DNA of 10,130 nt. Source: Deltaproteobacteria bacterium. Lineage in GTDB: Bacteria > Desulfobacterota > Desulfobacteria > Desulfobacterales > SG8-13. The first letter of the stretch is position 1. Every line of letters begins with the position of its first letter. The stretch covers positions 1 through 10,130 of the forward strand of contig JAHEIV010000073.1 of the NCBI GenBank assembly GCA_024639205.1, given 5' to 3'. The translations under genes were made by a program, and so were the position numbers. Below, piece after piece: positions 1-7,070 of this stretch. The notes below the pieces were generated by a model that saw only the letters and a program-made list of their open reading frames with translations, searched no databases and had not been told where the DNA came from.

Positions 1-1
1 T

Positions 2-1204
2 TTTTCCGTCATCCGGTTTCACAGCCTGTCTGATCTGGATCGCAATCTTTTGCTGTATGCCGAATACCTGACCCGCGACCTGGGAGACCCACCCGATTTC
101 GATCGCGCAAGAGAGATCTCCCGGCGCACCGGTTTTACGGTTCGCTTCGACCATCCCGACCGCCCCTGGCAGACCGGCACGATCCCCGGTTCATTTCAGT
201 TCAAGCGCGCCCGGGTGCGCAGTCACGGCAAGGGCATCTGGACCGGCCACTACAGAGGCAGTTTTTTCATCCGCCTTCCGCGCAGCGGGGGTGAGCTGAT
301 GTTCATCGCCCCCCGGGAAGCCAGGGACCATGAAAACGCCGGTTGGATCCTGGCGGCTATGGCCGCAGCCCTGTCGGCCGTTCTGGCGGCGGCTTATTTC
401 TTCATTCGAAGGGTGCTCAAACCGCTGCGAACCCTGGAGACCGGTGTGGAGGCGTTGACCGCCGGCCGGCTGGACCACCGGGTTCCGGAAGCCGGCGATG
501 ACGAGCTGCGGGACCTTGCGGCGGCGTTCAACACCATGGCCGGGCGGTTGTCCGAACTGCTAAACAGCAAAGAGCGCCTGCTGCTTGACATGAGCCACGA
601 GCTGCGCTCACCGATCACCCGGGTCAAGGTCCAGCTGGAATTTCTCCAGGATGAAGAGATCCGGGAAGCCCTGCGAGCCGACGTGGTGGAAATGGAAGCC
701 ATGGTGACCGCGATTCTGGAAGAAGCCCGCCTGCGAACTGCTGCAGCGGCGCTGAATCTGGAAAAGGTCGAAATGGCGGAATTGATTCGATCGGTGGCAG
801 CGGAATTCAAGGATCGCTCACCGGGTACCGTGTGCGAGGTACTCGAGCCGGCTCCCGTTCGGGCGGATCGTCAAAAAATGCGCACGGTGCTGCGCAATTT
901 GCTCGACAATGCCGTGAAAAACACGCCCGCAGGCGGCGATCCGGTGACGGTATCGATCAACCGCAACAAAGACGGTGTCGCTATCATTATCGCAGATCGA
1001 GGAGAAGGCATCCCCGAAGCGGCCCTGCCCCACCTGTTCGAGCCTTTTTTTCGGGCAGACGCCTCCCGATCGCGCAAGACCGGCGGCTATGGACTGGGCT
1101 TGAGCCTCTGCAAAGCCATCATCGATGCCCACAAGGGTCGCATCGAGGTCACCAGCCGGGTCGGCAGCGGCACGCAGGTGACCGTAACGCTGCCCTTGTC
1201 CTGA
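2..1204 (+). CDS. Sensor histidine kinase, HAMP type (5' end outside window)
   Basis: Membrane two-component sensor kinase that would autophosphorylate on a histidine and pass the phosphate to a response regulator. The reading frame is open to the left edge, so the N-terminus and first membrane segment are missing; a TTG at 50 is inside the gene. Numbering from that TTG: the remainder of the extracytoplasmic sensor region (about 1-95), one membrane helix (about 98-119), a HAMP linker (about 120-172, with KPLRTLE and DELRDLAAAFN), the H-box with phosphoacceptor His183 in DMSHELRSP, and an ATPase domain with N-box N287 (LLDNAVKN), G1 DRGEGIP (D316) and G2 GGYGLGLS (345-352). Ends in a full C-terminus. 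Resembles the CpxA/BaeS class by its HAMP-HisKA-HATPase order. Its signal cannot be told from what remains. The partner regulator would be expected to the left, outside the window; none is present to the right. Confidence 0.95.
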   Translation, partial: FSVIRFHSLSDLDRNLLLYAEYLTRDLGDPPDFDRAREISRRTGFTVRFDHPDRPWQTGTIPGSFQFKRARVRSHGKGIWTGHYRGSFFIRLPRSGGELMFIAPREARDHENAGWILAAMAAALSAVLAAAYFFIRRVLKPLRTLETGVEALTAGRLDHRVPEAGDDELRDLAAAFNTMAGRLSELLNSKERLLLDMSHELRSPITRVKVQLEFLQDEEIREALRADVVEMEAMVTAILEEARLRTAAAALNLEKVEMAELIRSVAAEFKDRSPGTVCEVLEPAPVRADRQKMRTVLRNLLDNAVKNTPAGGDPVTVSINRNKDGVAIIIADRGEGIPEAALPHLFEPFFRADASRSRKTGGYGLGLSLCKAIIDAHKGRIEVTSRVGSGTQVTVTLPLS

Positions 1205-1260
1205 AAAGCGACGCCGGGAAATTACAGGCCCGCATCCGAACAATAGCAACGGTTCCTTAT

Positions 1261-1280
1261 GATGGCTTGCGGCAGCCATC
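1261..1280 (+). other. Hairpin between the kinase and oxidoreductase genes
   Basis: Seven-base inverted repeat GATGGCT / AGCCATC with a six-base loop, 57 bases after the kinase stop and 36 before the next start. No T-run follows, so it is not a standard intrinsic terminator. It could stabilise mRNA ends or be incidental. Confidence 0.3.
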
Positions 1281-1316
1281 GGCCGCCGATTTGCCTTTGG
1301 GTTCCCGGAGATTGAA

Positions 1317-2588
1317 ATGAAGTCAAATGCTGTAGAGGTTGTCATCGTCGGCGCCGGTCTTGCCGGATTGAGCTGTGCATGCCATTTGATGAAAAAAGAT
1401 GTTTCTTTTGTTGTCCTCGAGGCAGATGAGCGGATCGGCGGACGCCTCAAAACGGATAAGGTTGACGGGTTTTTGTTAAACCACGGGTTTCAGGTACTGC
1501 AGACCGCTTATCCCGAACCGCGTCGGCTGCTGGACTGCAATCGGTTGGCGTTGAAACCCTTCGCCCCCGGAGCGATCGTTCGCACAGAGGGCCGGTTTTA
1601 CCGAATATCCGACCCACTGCGGTGCCCCGGGGATCTGTGGAGCACCCTCACGGCGCCGATCGGCGGTTTTTCAGATCGGTTGCGGATGATTCGATTGATT
1701 TCAAGCGCCCGCCGGGGAGAGGTTTCCCGCCTGTTTCAAACCCCGGATATGACGGCGCTGGCGTTTTTGCGATCCGCAGGCTTTTCCGAAAAAATGATTC
1801 AACGTTTCTTTATACCGTTTTTCGGCGGTGTATGCCTCGATCCGGATATTCAAGCATCCAGCCGGGTGTTTCGATATGTACTGCGAATCTTTGCCGAGGG
1901 CGCGGTTGCGTTGCCCTCCCGGGGCATGGGGGCGATCGCCGGGCAGCTGTCAAAGATGTTGCCTGACGACCGGATCCGGATCGCAAGCCCGGTCGAATCG
2001 ATTCGCGAGGGAAGCGCTGTTTTGCGATCCGGTGAACAGATCGACTGCCGGGTCGTTGTGGTGGCAACCGAAGGACCGGAGACGGCGCGATTGCTGGGAG
2101 AAAGGGCAACGATTGCCTCCCGGGGTGAATGCTGCCTGTATTTTGCCGCCCCAAAAGCGCCGATCGATGGGCCCTATCTGATCCTAAACGGCGAAGGCAG
2201 CGGAATAATCAACAGCGTCAGCGTTCCCAGCCTCGTCGCCGGCTCCTATGCACCAGCCGGTGCAGCGCTCATATCCGTAGTGCTGATCGGCGATCTCACT
2301 TTCGACGACAGGAAAGCAGAATCGATCGTGCGAAAAGAGCTGGCAGGCTGGTTCGGAACAGCGGTCGCAGACTGGCGCCATTTGAAAACATACCGCATCG
2401 AGCATGCATTGCCGGCACAGCCGCCCCCGATGCCGGACCCGGCCGTTCCGGCAAAATCGGTGAGGCCGGGGATTTATACCTGTGGTGAGTACGGAAGTGT
2501 TCCGGGGATCCAGTGGGCCATGCTTTCGGGTCGGCACGCTGCCGAGGCTGTGCTCAAAGAGATCGCCTCGGTGGTATGCCCGGATTGA
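1317..2588 (+). CDS. FAD-dependent oxidoreductase, amine oxidase/phytoene desaturase-like
   Basis: Flavoprotein of 423 residues in the amine-oxidase/phytoene-desaturase superfamily. The N-terminus has a Rossmann dinucleotide site GAGLAG (12-17), acidic E35 at the end of the second strand for the FAD ribose, and the family motif ERIGGRLKT (38-46). The C-terminus has the second FAD-contact motif, with TCGE near 388-391 and GIQWAMLSGRHAAEAV near 397-412. No signal peptide or membrane helix is seen, so it is probably cytoplasmic or peripherally membrane bound. The ATG at 1317 has GGAG six bases upstream (1307-1310). The substrate cannot be named: relatives act on carotenoids, protoporphyrinogen or amines, and no carotenoid or haem gene lies nearby to decide. 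It follows the kinase by 112 bases in the same direction, so co-transcription is possible but not shown. Confidence 0.88.
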   Translation: MKSNAVEVVIVGAGLAGLSCACHLMKKDVSFVVLEADERIGGRLKTDKVDGFLLNHGFQVLQTAYPEPRRLLDCNRLALKPFAPGAIVRTEGRFYRISDPLRCPGDLWSTLTAPIGGFSDRLRMIRLISSARRGEVSRLFQTPDMTALAFLRSAGFSEKMIQRFFIPFFGGVCLDPDIQASSRVFRYVLRIFAEGAVALPSRGMGAIAGQLSKMLPDDRIRIASPVESIREGSAVLRSGEQIDCRVVVVATEGPETARLLGERATIASRGECCLYFAAPKAPIDGPYLILNGEGSGIINSVSVPSLVAGSYAPAGAALISVVLIGDLTFDDRKAESIVRKELAGWFGTAVADWRHLKTYRIEHALPAQPPPMPDPAVPAKSVRPGIYTCGEYGSVPGIQWAMLSGRHAAEAVLKEIASVVCPD

Positions 2589-2668
2589 GACTATTTCGTC
2601 GTTCGTGCCGTTGGGTCACTGCCCGCGGGGACAAACCGGCGATTGGAAGATCACGACCAGATCAGATA

Positions 2669-3049
2669 TTACGCCTCTGGTGCAGGCTCATCCGCATGTT
2701 CTTTCAGATCCTGCAGACGCGCAAATTGTAGAGCCTTTTCATGGGTTGCCGATAAAATGACCGGTGGTGCAACACCGGCCTTCAATGCTTGCTTCCAGCG
2801 AGAGGCGCACAAACACCATTTGTCCCCGGCCGTGAGACCGGGAAAGCCGTTTATCGGCGATGGCGTGGTCAAGTCGTTGCCCTGCAGTTTTGTAAAGTTC
2901 AGAAAGTCATCGGTCACCCGGGCGCAAACGACATGAGAGCCCATATCACCGGGCCCGGTTTCACATTTTCCGTTTCGATAATATCCGGTCAGCGGTGACA
3001 TGCAGCACGTCTCCAGCTTGCCACCGAGAATGTTTTTCGCCTCCTTCAT
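2669..3049 (-). CDS. DUF2237 family protein
   Basis: A 126-residue soluble protein that I recognise as DUF2237 by its conserved blocks: NILGGKLETC (6-15), PLTGYYRNGKCETGP (19-33), GSHVVCA (37-43), GNDLTTP (57-63), FPGLTAGDKWCLCASRW (69-85) and APPVILSATHE (94-104). It carries six cysteines (15, 16, 29, 42, 79, 81), several in the conserved blocks; in the family these could bind metal or act in redox chemistry, but no function is established. Length is normal for the family. The Shine-Dalgarno match is weak (AAAGAGA about 11 bases upstream), while an AAGGAGG lies just inside the gene at codons 2-3; no later start would preserve the conserved N-terminus. It follows the membrane protein gene by 47 bases on the same strand and is probably translated from the same mRNA. 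Confidence 0.9.
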   Translation of the reverse strand: MKEAKNILGGKLETCCMSPLTGYYRNGKCETGPGDMGSHVVCARVTDDFLNFTKLQGNDLTTPSPINGFPGLTAGDKWCLCASRWKQALKAGVAPPVILSATHEKALQFARLQDLKEHADEPAPEA

Positions 3050-3096
3050 AGTGCCAGTTCTCTTTCTTTAAATTCAAAACCACCATTTCGGCCGGC

Positions 3097-3531
3097 TCAA
3101 AAAAAAGGCTCTTTGATGACCGCCAGGGTTACGACGGCAGCCTTGAGACTCCAAGCGACGGTCCGGATCCAATTGGTGACGACCAGGCGCCGAATCAGCA
3201 TTTCGTCTTTCCCGGATTTCAGGCGGTTGTGAATCGGCACCTGCAACAAAAACGTCGAGAGCCAGACGATGAGTACCAGAAATGCGGATGCCAACGCGAC
3301 AACGGCACCGGCATCCAACAGCCATTTGGCCGATAACACCACCTCGGCGATCATCAGCGGCAAAACGATCATCGAGATCCGGTTTACGTACCAGCGATGA
3401 TAATCGGTGAATTCACCGGGTGCAATCCGATGAAAGCCGGGGTAGATGATGACCTGAACCAACCAGATCAGAAGCAACAATCCCCAGCTTACAGCGATGT
3501 GGATCATCATCAGTTGCAACCGAACCACCAT
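3097..3531 (-). CDS. Conserved four-helix membrane protein of unknown function
   Basis: Small integral membrane protein. The frame stays open to an ATG at 3597 (166 residues); I favour the internal ATG at 3531 (144 residues) because the extra 22 residues are polar and unlike the short N-terminus I expect before the first helix. Neither start has a good Shine-Dalgarno. In the longer numbering the helices are about 32-53, 74-94, 97-120 and 143-162. Conserved-looking motifs are WLVQVIIYPGF at the end of helix 1, the loop FTDYHRWYVNRIS, LLQVPIHNRL after helix 3 and TNWIRTVAWSLKA leading into helix 4. I recall this motif pattern in uncharacterised proteins of several phyla, but no biochemical role. 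The histidines and tyrosines in the first loop are candidates for ligand or metal binding. The gene ends PFF with a run of eight T just before the stop. It lies directly upstream of the DUF2237 gene. Confidence 0.72.
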   Translation of the reverse strand: MVVRLQLMMIHIAVSWGLLLLIWLVQVIIYPGFHRIAPGEFTDYHRWYVNRISMIVLPLMIAEVVLSAKWLLDAGAVVALASAFLVLIVWLSTFLLQVPIHNRLKSGKDEMLIRRLVVTNWIRTVAWSLKAAVVTLAVIKEPFF

Positions 3532-3836
3532 TTTTTCTGCTAAAGCACCGGTGACGGTGCTGATCTGCCGCCTTGCTGCGAAACCTACCCTAAGCATCGT
3601 GGAATCGATATCAAGCCGCGAAACACCCGGTTTCCCGGTCAGGGCTCCGAATCGTCGGGCAGATGGTGATCGGATCCGGCATGCCGGCTGCCGGCAGCTC
3701 GATCAGCGGTTTGCTTGACTGCGGCAGGCCGTATCATTAGCTTGGAGACGTTGACTTGAGAAAAGCGTTTTCCAAAAGGTGCAGGCAACCGGCCCCCTGC
3801 GTATTTCGCGTATCGAGGTAAGAAAGGGCAAACATT
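3532..3836. other. Divergent intergenic region with palindromes
   Basis: About 300 bases (239 if the membrane protein starts at 3597) between divergent genes. It holds a perfect 12 bp palindrome GCTGCCGGCAGC (3687-3698), next to GGCATGCC and enclosed by TGATCG (3667-3672) and CGATCA (3700-3705). A TATCAT at 3732-3737 resembles a rightward -10 box but has no good -35. TTGACT occurs at 3715 and 3751 without a properly spaced -10. No small gene with a ribosome binding site was seen. The clustered palindromes may be operators for one or both genes. Confidence 0.4.
3544..3561 (-). other. Seven-pair hairpin just ahead of the preferred membrane-protein start
   Basis: Perfect inverted repeat AGCACCG / CGGTGCT with a four-base loop, ending 12 bases before the ATG at 3531. 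If translation starts there, the stem lies in the leader, close enough to affect ribosome access. If the 3597 start is used, it is coding sequence. There is no T-run, so it is not a terminator. Confidence 0.35.
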
Positions 3837-4388
3837 GTGAAACCGTCGCCGAAATCATCCAGTTCACGAATCGCTGAAATCATTGAAAACCGCTCTGCAG
3901 CCGACCGGCATGATCTGGTCAAAGGCTGGCACAACTTGCTTGCCGGTCTTTTTACTCAGATGGCTCCCTATCTTCGAGAAGGTCACCTGGTGACCTTCCG
4001 TACGCTCGATGACAAAGAACGAGCTTTTTTCGAAGAGCTTCATCGCAACGTAGCGGTTCCGCCATCTGCGGGTGCCATTTACTTGCCGCCAAGTGTGCGC
4101 TTTCAGATGATGCACCACCGGCCGGACCAGGGCCCACAGCCGGCTGCCGATCCTTCCGCAGAAAATCCGCCGGACAAAGGCATCGTGATGGCCAGCCGAA
4201 CAGCTGACGCTGGTATCATCGTAAACGCACTGCTGGCCAAACCGCCGTTCGCACCCGCTATCGACGTCTATGACGACGGTCAGCTTTTAGCCGGATATGT
4301 CTACAACACGATCGACGAATGCATTGCAGCGCTTTCAAAAGTGCTGCAAATTCATCTGCTGCCGGGGACCCCTTCGGAAACCGCATAA
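3837..4388 (+). CDS. Hypothetical protein, unrecognised
   Basis: A 183-residue soluble protein I do not recognise. The start is a GTG at 3837: an in-frame TAA at 3819-3821 rules out a longer form and GAAAGGG lies about eight bases upstream. The N-terminal part (about 15-75) is probably helical, with GWHNLLAGLFTQM and a charged segment DDKERAFFEEL. A low-complexity Pro/Ala/Asp linker runs from about 96 to 113. The C-terminal part looks like a small alpha/beta unit (DAGIIVNALL, DVYDDGQLLAGYVY, DECIAALSKVLQIH). No signal peptide, membrane helix or cysteine is present. The YaeQ-like gene follows after 35 bases on the same strand, so the two may be an operon. A perfect 21 bp palindrome lies inside the coding sequence at 3978-3998. 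Confidence 0.72.
   Translation: MKPSPKSSSSRIAEIIENRSAADRHDLVKGWHNLLAGLFTQMAPYLREGHLVTFRTLDDKERAFFEELHRNVAVPPSAGAIYLPPSVRFQMMHHRPDQGPQPAADPSAENPPDKGIVMASRTADAGIIVNALLAKPPFAPAIDVYDDGQLLAGYVYNTIDECIAALSKVLQIHLLPGTPSETA
3978..3998. repeat. Perfect 21 bp palindrome inside a coding sequence
   Basis: Arms GAAGGTCACC and its exact reverse complement flank a single T. It encodes part of the segment REGHLVTF of the hypothetical protein, so either coincidence or a DNA-level role, such as a protein-binding site, is possible. Confidence 0.75.
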
Positions 4389-4423
4389 ACCAGGGGCGGC
4401 TCTGGTTTCACCCCTATTGAAAT

Positions 4424-4906
4424 ATGACGCAAGATCTTACGCTGCGGCGAAAATGGACGTTCCGGGCACATGGCAAACAGATGGTTTTTGTCAAGAAAAC
4501 CTTTGAAAGCGATATCCACGTGTTGACGAAGGCATTGATCTGGACTCTTTTTCTACCGGTCTACCCGGATCTGGCCGTGGAAATTCATATCGGTGGTCGT
4601 TACAAGCCGGATCTCGTTCAGCTTAACGGTAGCGGCGAACCCATATTCTGGGGAGAAGCGGGGCGGGTCGGTCTAAAAAAATTGCAAGCGCTGGTGCAAC
4701 GATTCCGGTCTACCCATTTTGTGTTTGCCAAATGGAATATGAATCTGGAGCCATTTGAGCGGATGCTCACCAAGGCAACCGGCTCGATTCGCCGCTCGGC
4801 GCCGGTCGATCTGATCTCACTTCCTGCCGACAGCGATGAACGTTTCATTGACCGAGACGGCGTAATCCGCATCGCCCTCGAAGATGTAAAACGGCTGCGC
4901 TGCTGA
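4424..4906 (+). CDS. YaeQ-like protein, putative PD-(D/E)XK fold
   Basis: A 160-residue protein whose layout parallels E. coli YaeQ, a family assigned to the PD-(D/E)XK nuclease fold. A Glu-bearing first helix, FESDIHVLTKALIW (E28), is followed by a strand region, then KPDLVQL (D63), a short turn, and FWGEAGRVGLKKL, where E78 and the following Gly match the WIELG block of YaeQ and K85/K86 follow. After this comes THFVFAKWN, where YaeQ has its next strand. This match is by eye and the overall identity is low. Catalytic activity is not established for YaeQ itself, so nuclease function is only a possibility. The ATG at 4424 is the first in-frame start after a TGA at 4418-4420; the Shine-Dalgarno is poor, and coupling to the gene 35 bases upstream may help translation. 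It converges on the DUF427 gene with 9 bases between stops. Confidence 0.7.
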   Translation: MTQDLTLRRKWTFRAHGKQMVFVKKTFESDIHVLTKALIWTLFLPVYPDLAVEIHIGGRYKPDLVQLNGSGEPIFWGEAGRVGLKKLQALVQRFRSTHFVFAKWNMNLEPFERMLTKATGSIRRSAPVDLISLPADSDERFIDRDGVIRIALEDVKRLRC

Positions 4907-4907
4907 A

Positions 4908-4917
4908 AAACCGGTTT
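4908..4917. repeat. AAACCGGTTT palindrome between convergent stops
   Basis: A 10 bp self-complementary sequence fills the gap between the two convergent stop codons and overlaps the DUF427 stop. It is too short and too AT-rich at the ends to be a good intrinsic terminator, and no other terminator separates the two genes. Confidence 0.3.
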
Positions 4918-5428
4918 ACCAATGTCCGGTCCCCGGTTCTCCCTTGAAGGGGCCGACCACCTCACCGGTAACCCATCCACCGTAAAACCGACCCGGTTGG
5001 GCGCGCACCCGCTCTCCTGCGACGAAGCACTCCAAAACAGCCGGGTAGAAGGAAACGTAATTCCGTATGGCTTCGAACGCCGGCGTCGGTCGGGGATACC
5101 CCCAACCAACCACGCCCAGTTGCGGATGTGCGCAAAGCGCCCAATATGCCGCCACGCCTTTCCACTCGCACACCGAGCTGCCCGGGGCGGTGCTTACATG
5201 CTCCCAGTTAACGTCTGCCGGCGGGACGTAAAATGCAGGGGGGCTGGCGGTTTCAAGCACACGGCAGCAGCTGCTGGACGAAGCGATACGAAGATCCGCG
5301 TACACGACCTCCACGAGGCGAGGATCCGGCACCAGCTTGGGCGGTCTCGGATAGTCCCATACCGACTCCTGGCCGGGGCCCGGTGGTACTGCAAAATCCG
5401 GCCTTTTTTGACCGGTAAACCGCCACAT
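4916..5428 (-). CDS. DUF427 domain protein
   Basis: A 170-residue soluble protein of the DUF427 family, recognised from WDYPRPPKLVP (24-34), RVLETASPPAFYVPP (56-70), CEWKG (87-91), YVSFYP (124-129), FYGGWVTGEVVGPFKG (148-163) and the C-terminal PGTGHW (165-170). Family members are single small beta-rich domains of unknown function, often near stress or redox genes. The frame extends eight residues further to a TTG at 5452, but I place the start at the ATG at 5428 because GGAAAGGAAA sits eight bases before it. A 226-base gap separates it from the small protein gene upstream on the same strand, with a GC hairpin between, so it may have its own promoter. Confidence 0.88.
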   Translation of the reverse strand: MWRFTGQKRPDFAVPPGPGQESVWDYPRPPKLVPDPRLVEVVYADLRIASSSSCCRVLETASPPAFYVPPADVNWEHVSTAPGSSVCEWKGVAAYWALCAHPQLGVVGWGYPRPTPAFEAIRNYVSFYPAVLECFVAGERVRAQPGRFYGGWVTGEVVGPFKGEPGTGHW

Positions 5429-5436
5429 CGGTGAAG

Positions 5437-5446
5437 TTTCCTTTCC
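5437..5446 (-). promoter_or_regulatory. Ribosome binding site deciding the DUF427 start
   Basis: Purine tract GGAAAGGAAA, eight bases before the ATG at 5428. The upstream TTG alternative at 5452 has no such tract in front of it. Confidence 0.6.
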
Positions 5447-5599
5447 ATGCAAATGTTTTACCGCAGGATCGCCGGGAATCGGCGGCGGTCTTTATCTGAT
5501 GGGCCCGAATATCCCGTCCAAAAAATTACGCCGACAAAAACGCTCAACCATCGCTGCCGTCCGGGCCTGCGAAACATCGAAAGCAGAAACGATGAGCTG

Positions 5600-5617
5600 G
5601 GCGCCGGCAGCGGCGCC
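5600..5617 (-). terminator. GC hairpin downstream of the small protein, terminator-like
   Basis: Perfect seven-base inverted repeat GGCGCCG / CGGCGCC with a four-base loop, 37 bases after the stop of the 65-residue gene. A true U-run is lacking; only a mixed T-rich stretch follows on the minus strand. It could be a pause or mRNA 3'-end-protecting stem rather than an efficient intrinsic terminator. Confidence 0.35.
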
Positions 5618-5654
5618 GAATGAAATGGATCCTGGATCGTAGGATGCGCGTCGT

Positions 5655-5852
5655 TTACTTTGGATGCATATATTTTTTCAGATTGTAACGATCGGCCAGC
5701 CGAACTCTCTGCTCTTCCGGCAACGAAAACATGTAGGCCTTCCACCCGGGGCACCAGTTGGCATGAAATCTCCAGAATCGGCCTAAGATCGATCTCGGAT
5801 TGTCATCGTATTTTTTTCTGAATCCGCAAGCCGTGCAGTTTTCACCCGCCAT
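5655..5852 (-). CDS. Small Cys/His protein, possible zinc-binding domain, unknown function
   Basis: A 65-residue basic protein, complete, with a strong ribosome binding site GAAGGAG (5862-5868) nine bases before the ATG. It has C6-x2-C9 at the N-terminus, then KYDDNP, GRFWRFHANWCPGWKAYM (24-41) containing H30 and C34, and a charged helix SLPEEQRVRLADRYNLKKY. C6, C9, H30 and C34 could form a CCHC metal site; this is an inference from spacing only. No signal peptide or membrane helix is present. The density of Trp, Cys and His and the good ribosome site argue for a real gene. It lies 51 bases behind alr on the same strand and is probably on the alr transcript, but no functional link to alanine metabolism is known. 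I do not recognise a named family. Confidence 0.8.
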   Translation of the reverse strand: MAGENCTACGFRKKYDDNPRSILGRFWRFHANWCPGWKAYMFSLPEEQRVRLADRYNLKKYMHPK

Positions 5853-5903
5853 TTTTCATTACTCCTTCGATCAATTGGTTCTTTTGCCCGCCTGGCACAG
5901 GAG

Positions 5904-7067
5904 CTAAACGAAGACTCGCGGCACCCGGGCACTGATTGCGGTGACCACCTCGTAGTTGATGGTGCCGAGCAAAGCGGCGATCTCATCGGCGGTGACCGCC
6001 TCCTCTCCCTGGCGGCCCAGAATCACCACCTCGTCATCGACGGCCGCATCGGAACTGTGGCCCACGTCGAGCATCGTCAAATCCATGCAGACCCGGCCGA
6101 CGATGGGTACGCGCCGACCGCCTGCCAGCATGATCCCCCGGTTGGACAACAGCCGGCTGTAGCCGTCACCGTAGCCAACCGGAACGGTGGCGATGGTGGT
6201 CGGCTGCGCGGTGCGGTGGGTCATCCCGTAACTGACGTGAAAACCGGCGGGCACCTGCTTCAGATGCACGATCCTGGCCTTCCATGTGAGAGCCGGTGTC
6301 AAGGTGATCGCCGATTTGCGGACCTCCTCGGAGGGGTACAGGCCGTAAAGGGAGATGCCCGCCCGCACCATGTCGAAGTGGGTTTGGGGAATGTCGATAA
6401 TCCCGCCGCTGTTGGCGGCATGCCGGATTTCGAATGAAAGGCCGGCTTTGTGCAGTCGCTCGGAAAAACTTTTGAAAAGCGCCAGTTGATTTTCGGTGTA
6501 GGTTTTGTCGGCGCTGTCGGCGCTGGCAAAATGGGTGAAAATACCTTCCAGGTGCAAGCCCGGCAGAGCGTCCATCTGTAACACCTCTCGCACCGCGGCA
6601 TCTGCAGGTGCAACACCTGCCGGCCCCGGCCGATGCGAATCGGTGAGAAGGCCGAGCCGCCCCATCCCGGTGTCCACCTTCAGGTGCACCTTCAGCCGGT
6701 CAGCGCTGCCGGCGGCCTGTTCCGACATCGCACGGGCCGTCTGCATGGAATAGACGGACTGGGTCAGGTGCAATCTGATCAGCTCGCGGGTGCAGCCGGG
6801 CGAGGTGTATCCGAAGATTAAAATCGGGGCGGCGATGCCTGCCTCGCGAAGCTCGACGGCTTCTTCGAACCGAGCCACCCCCAGCCAGTCCGCGCCGCTG
6901 GCCAGAGCCGTGCGGGCCACCTCCACCGAACCGTGACCGTATGCATTGGCCTTGACCGCCACCATGAGTCGTGCGGCCGGTTTCACCATCCGGCACAATT
7001 CACGCACATTTGCGGCAATGGCATTCAGGTCTACCTCGGCCCAGACCATGGGAGAATCGTTGTGCAA
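5904..7067 (-). CDS. alr: Alanine racemase
   Basis: PLP-dependent enzyme interconverting L- and D-alanine in the cytoplasm; it supplies D-alanine for peptidoglycan or, beside alanine dehydrogenase, feeds D-alanine into catabolism. With the TTG start at 7067 the protein is 387 residues and the PLP lysine in AVKANAYGHG is residue 39, the canonical number. Other landmarks: carbamylation-type lysine K130 in HLKVDTGMGRLG, the second catalytic tyrosine Y280 in HVSYGMTHRTAQ, GYGDGYSR (298-305) and VGRVCMDLTMLDV (323-335). The ATG at 7049 would remove six residues and lies 21 bases from the Shine-Dalgarno, so the TTG three bases after AAGGAGGT is preferred. A modest insertion (about 143-160, DSHRPGPAGVAPADAAVR) follows the KVDTGMGRLG strand. 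It is 109 bases downstream of ald on the same strand. Confidence 0.97.
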   Translation of the reverse strand: MHNDSPMVWAEVDLNAIAANVRELCRMVKPAARLMVAVKANAYGHGSVEVARTALASGADWLGVARFEEAVELREAGIAAPILIFGYTSPGCTRELIRLHLTQSVYSMQTARAMSEQAAGSADRLKVHLKVDTGMGRLGLLTDSHRPGPAGVAPADAAVREVLQMDALPGLHLEGIFTHFASADSADKTYTENQLALFKSFSERLHKAGLSFEIRHAANSGGIIDIPQTHFDMVRAGISLYGLYPSEEVRKSAITLTPALTWKARIVHLKQVPAGFHVSYGMTHRTAQPTTIATVPVGYGDGYSRLLSNRGIMLAGGRRVPIVGRVCMDLTMLDVGHSSDAAVDDEVVILGRQGEEAVTADEIAALLGTINYEVVTAISARVPRVFV

Positions 7068-7070
7068 CGG

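Noticed and set aside
818..1450. 210-codon - strand open frame across the kinase and oxidoreductase ends
   Set aside because: Overlaps two well-supported genes on the other strand, including their conserved ATPase and FAD motifs, and shows no protein-like features.
3100..3110. Run of eight A (T on the coding strand) at the end of the membrane protein gene
   Set aside because: Considered as a phase-variation tract or terminator, but a slip would change only the last residues, and there is no stem in front of it for termination.
4618..5109. 163-codon - strand frame across the YaeQ-like and DUF427 genes
   Set aside because: Overlaps both genes and has Arg/Ser-rich shadow composition.
5458..5754. 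98-codon - strand frame overlapping the small Cys/His gene, with a short hydrophobic stretch WLSVFVGVIFW
   Set aside because: No Shine-Dalgarno before any start; overlaps the better supported 5655-5852 gene. A 40-codon form starting near 5576 would be a single-helix peptide, but nothing supports translation.
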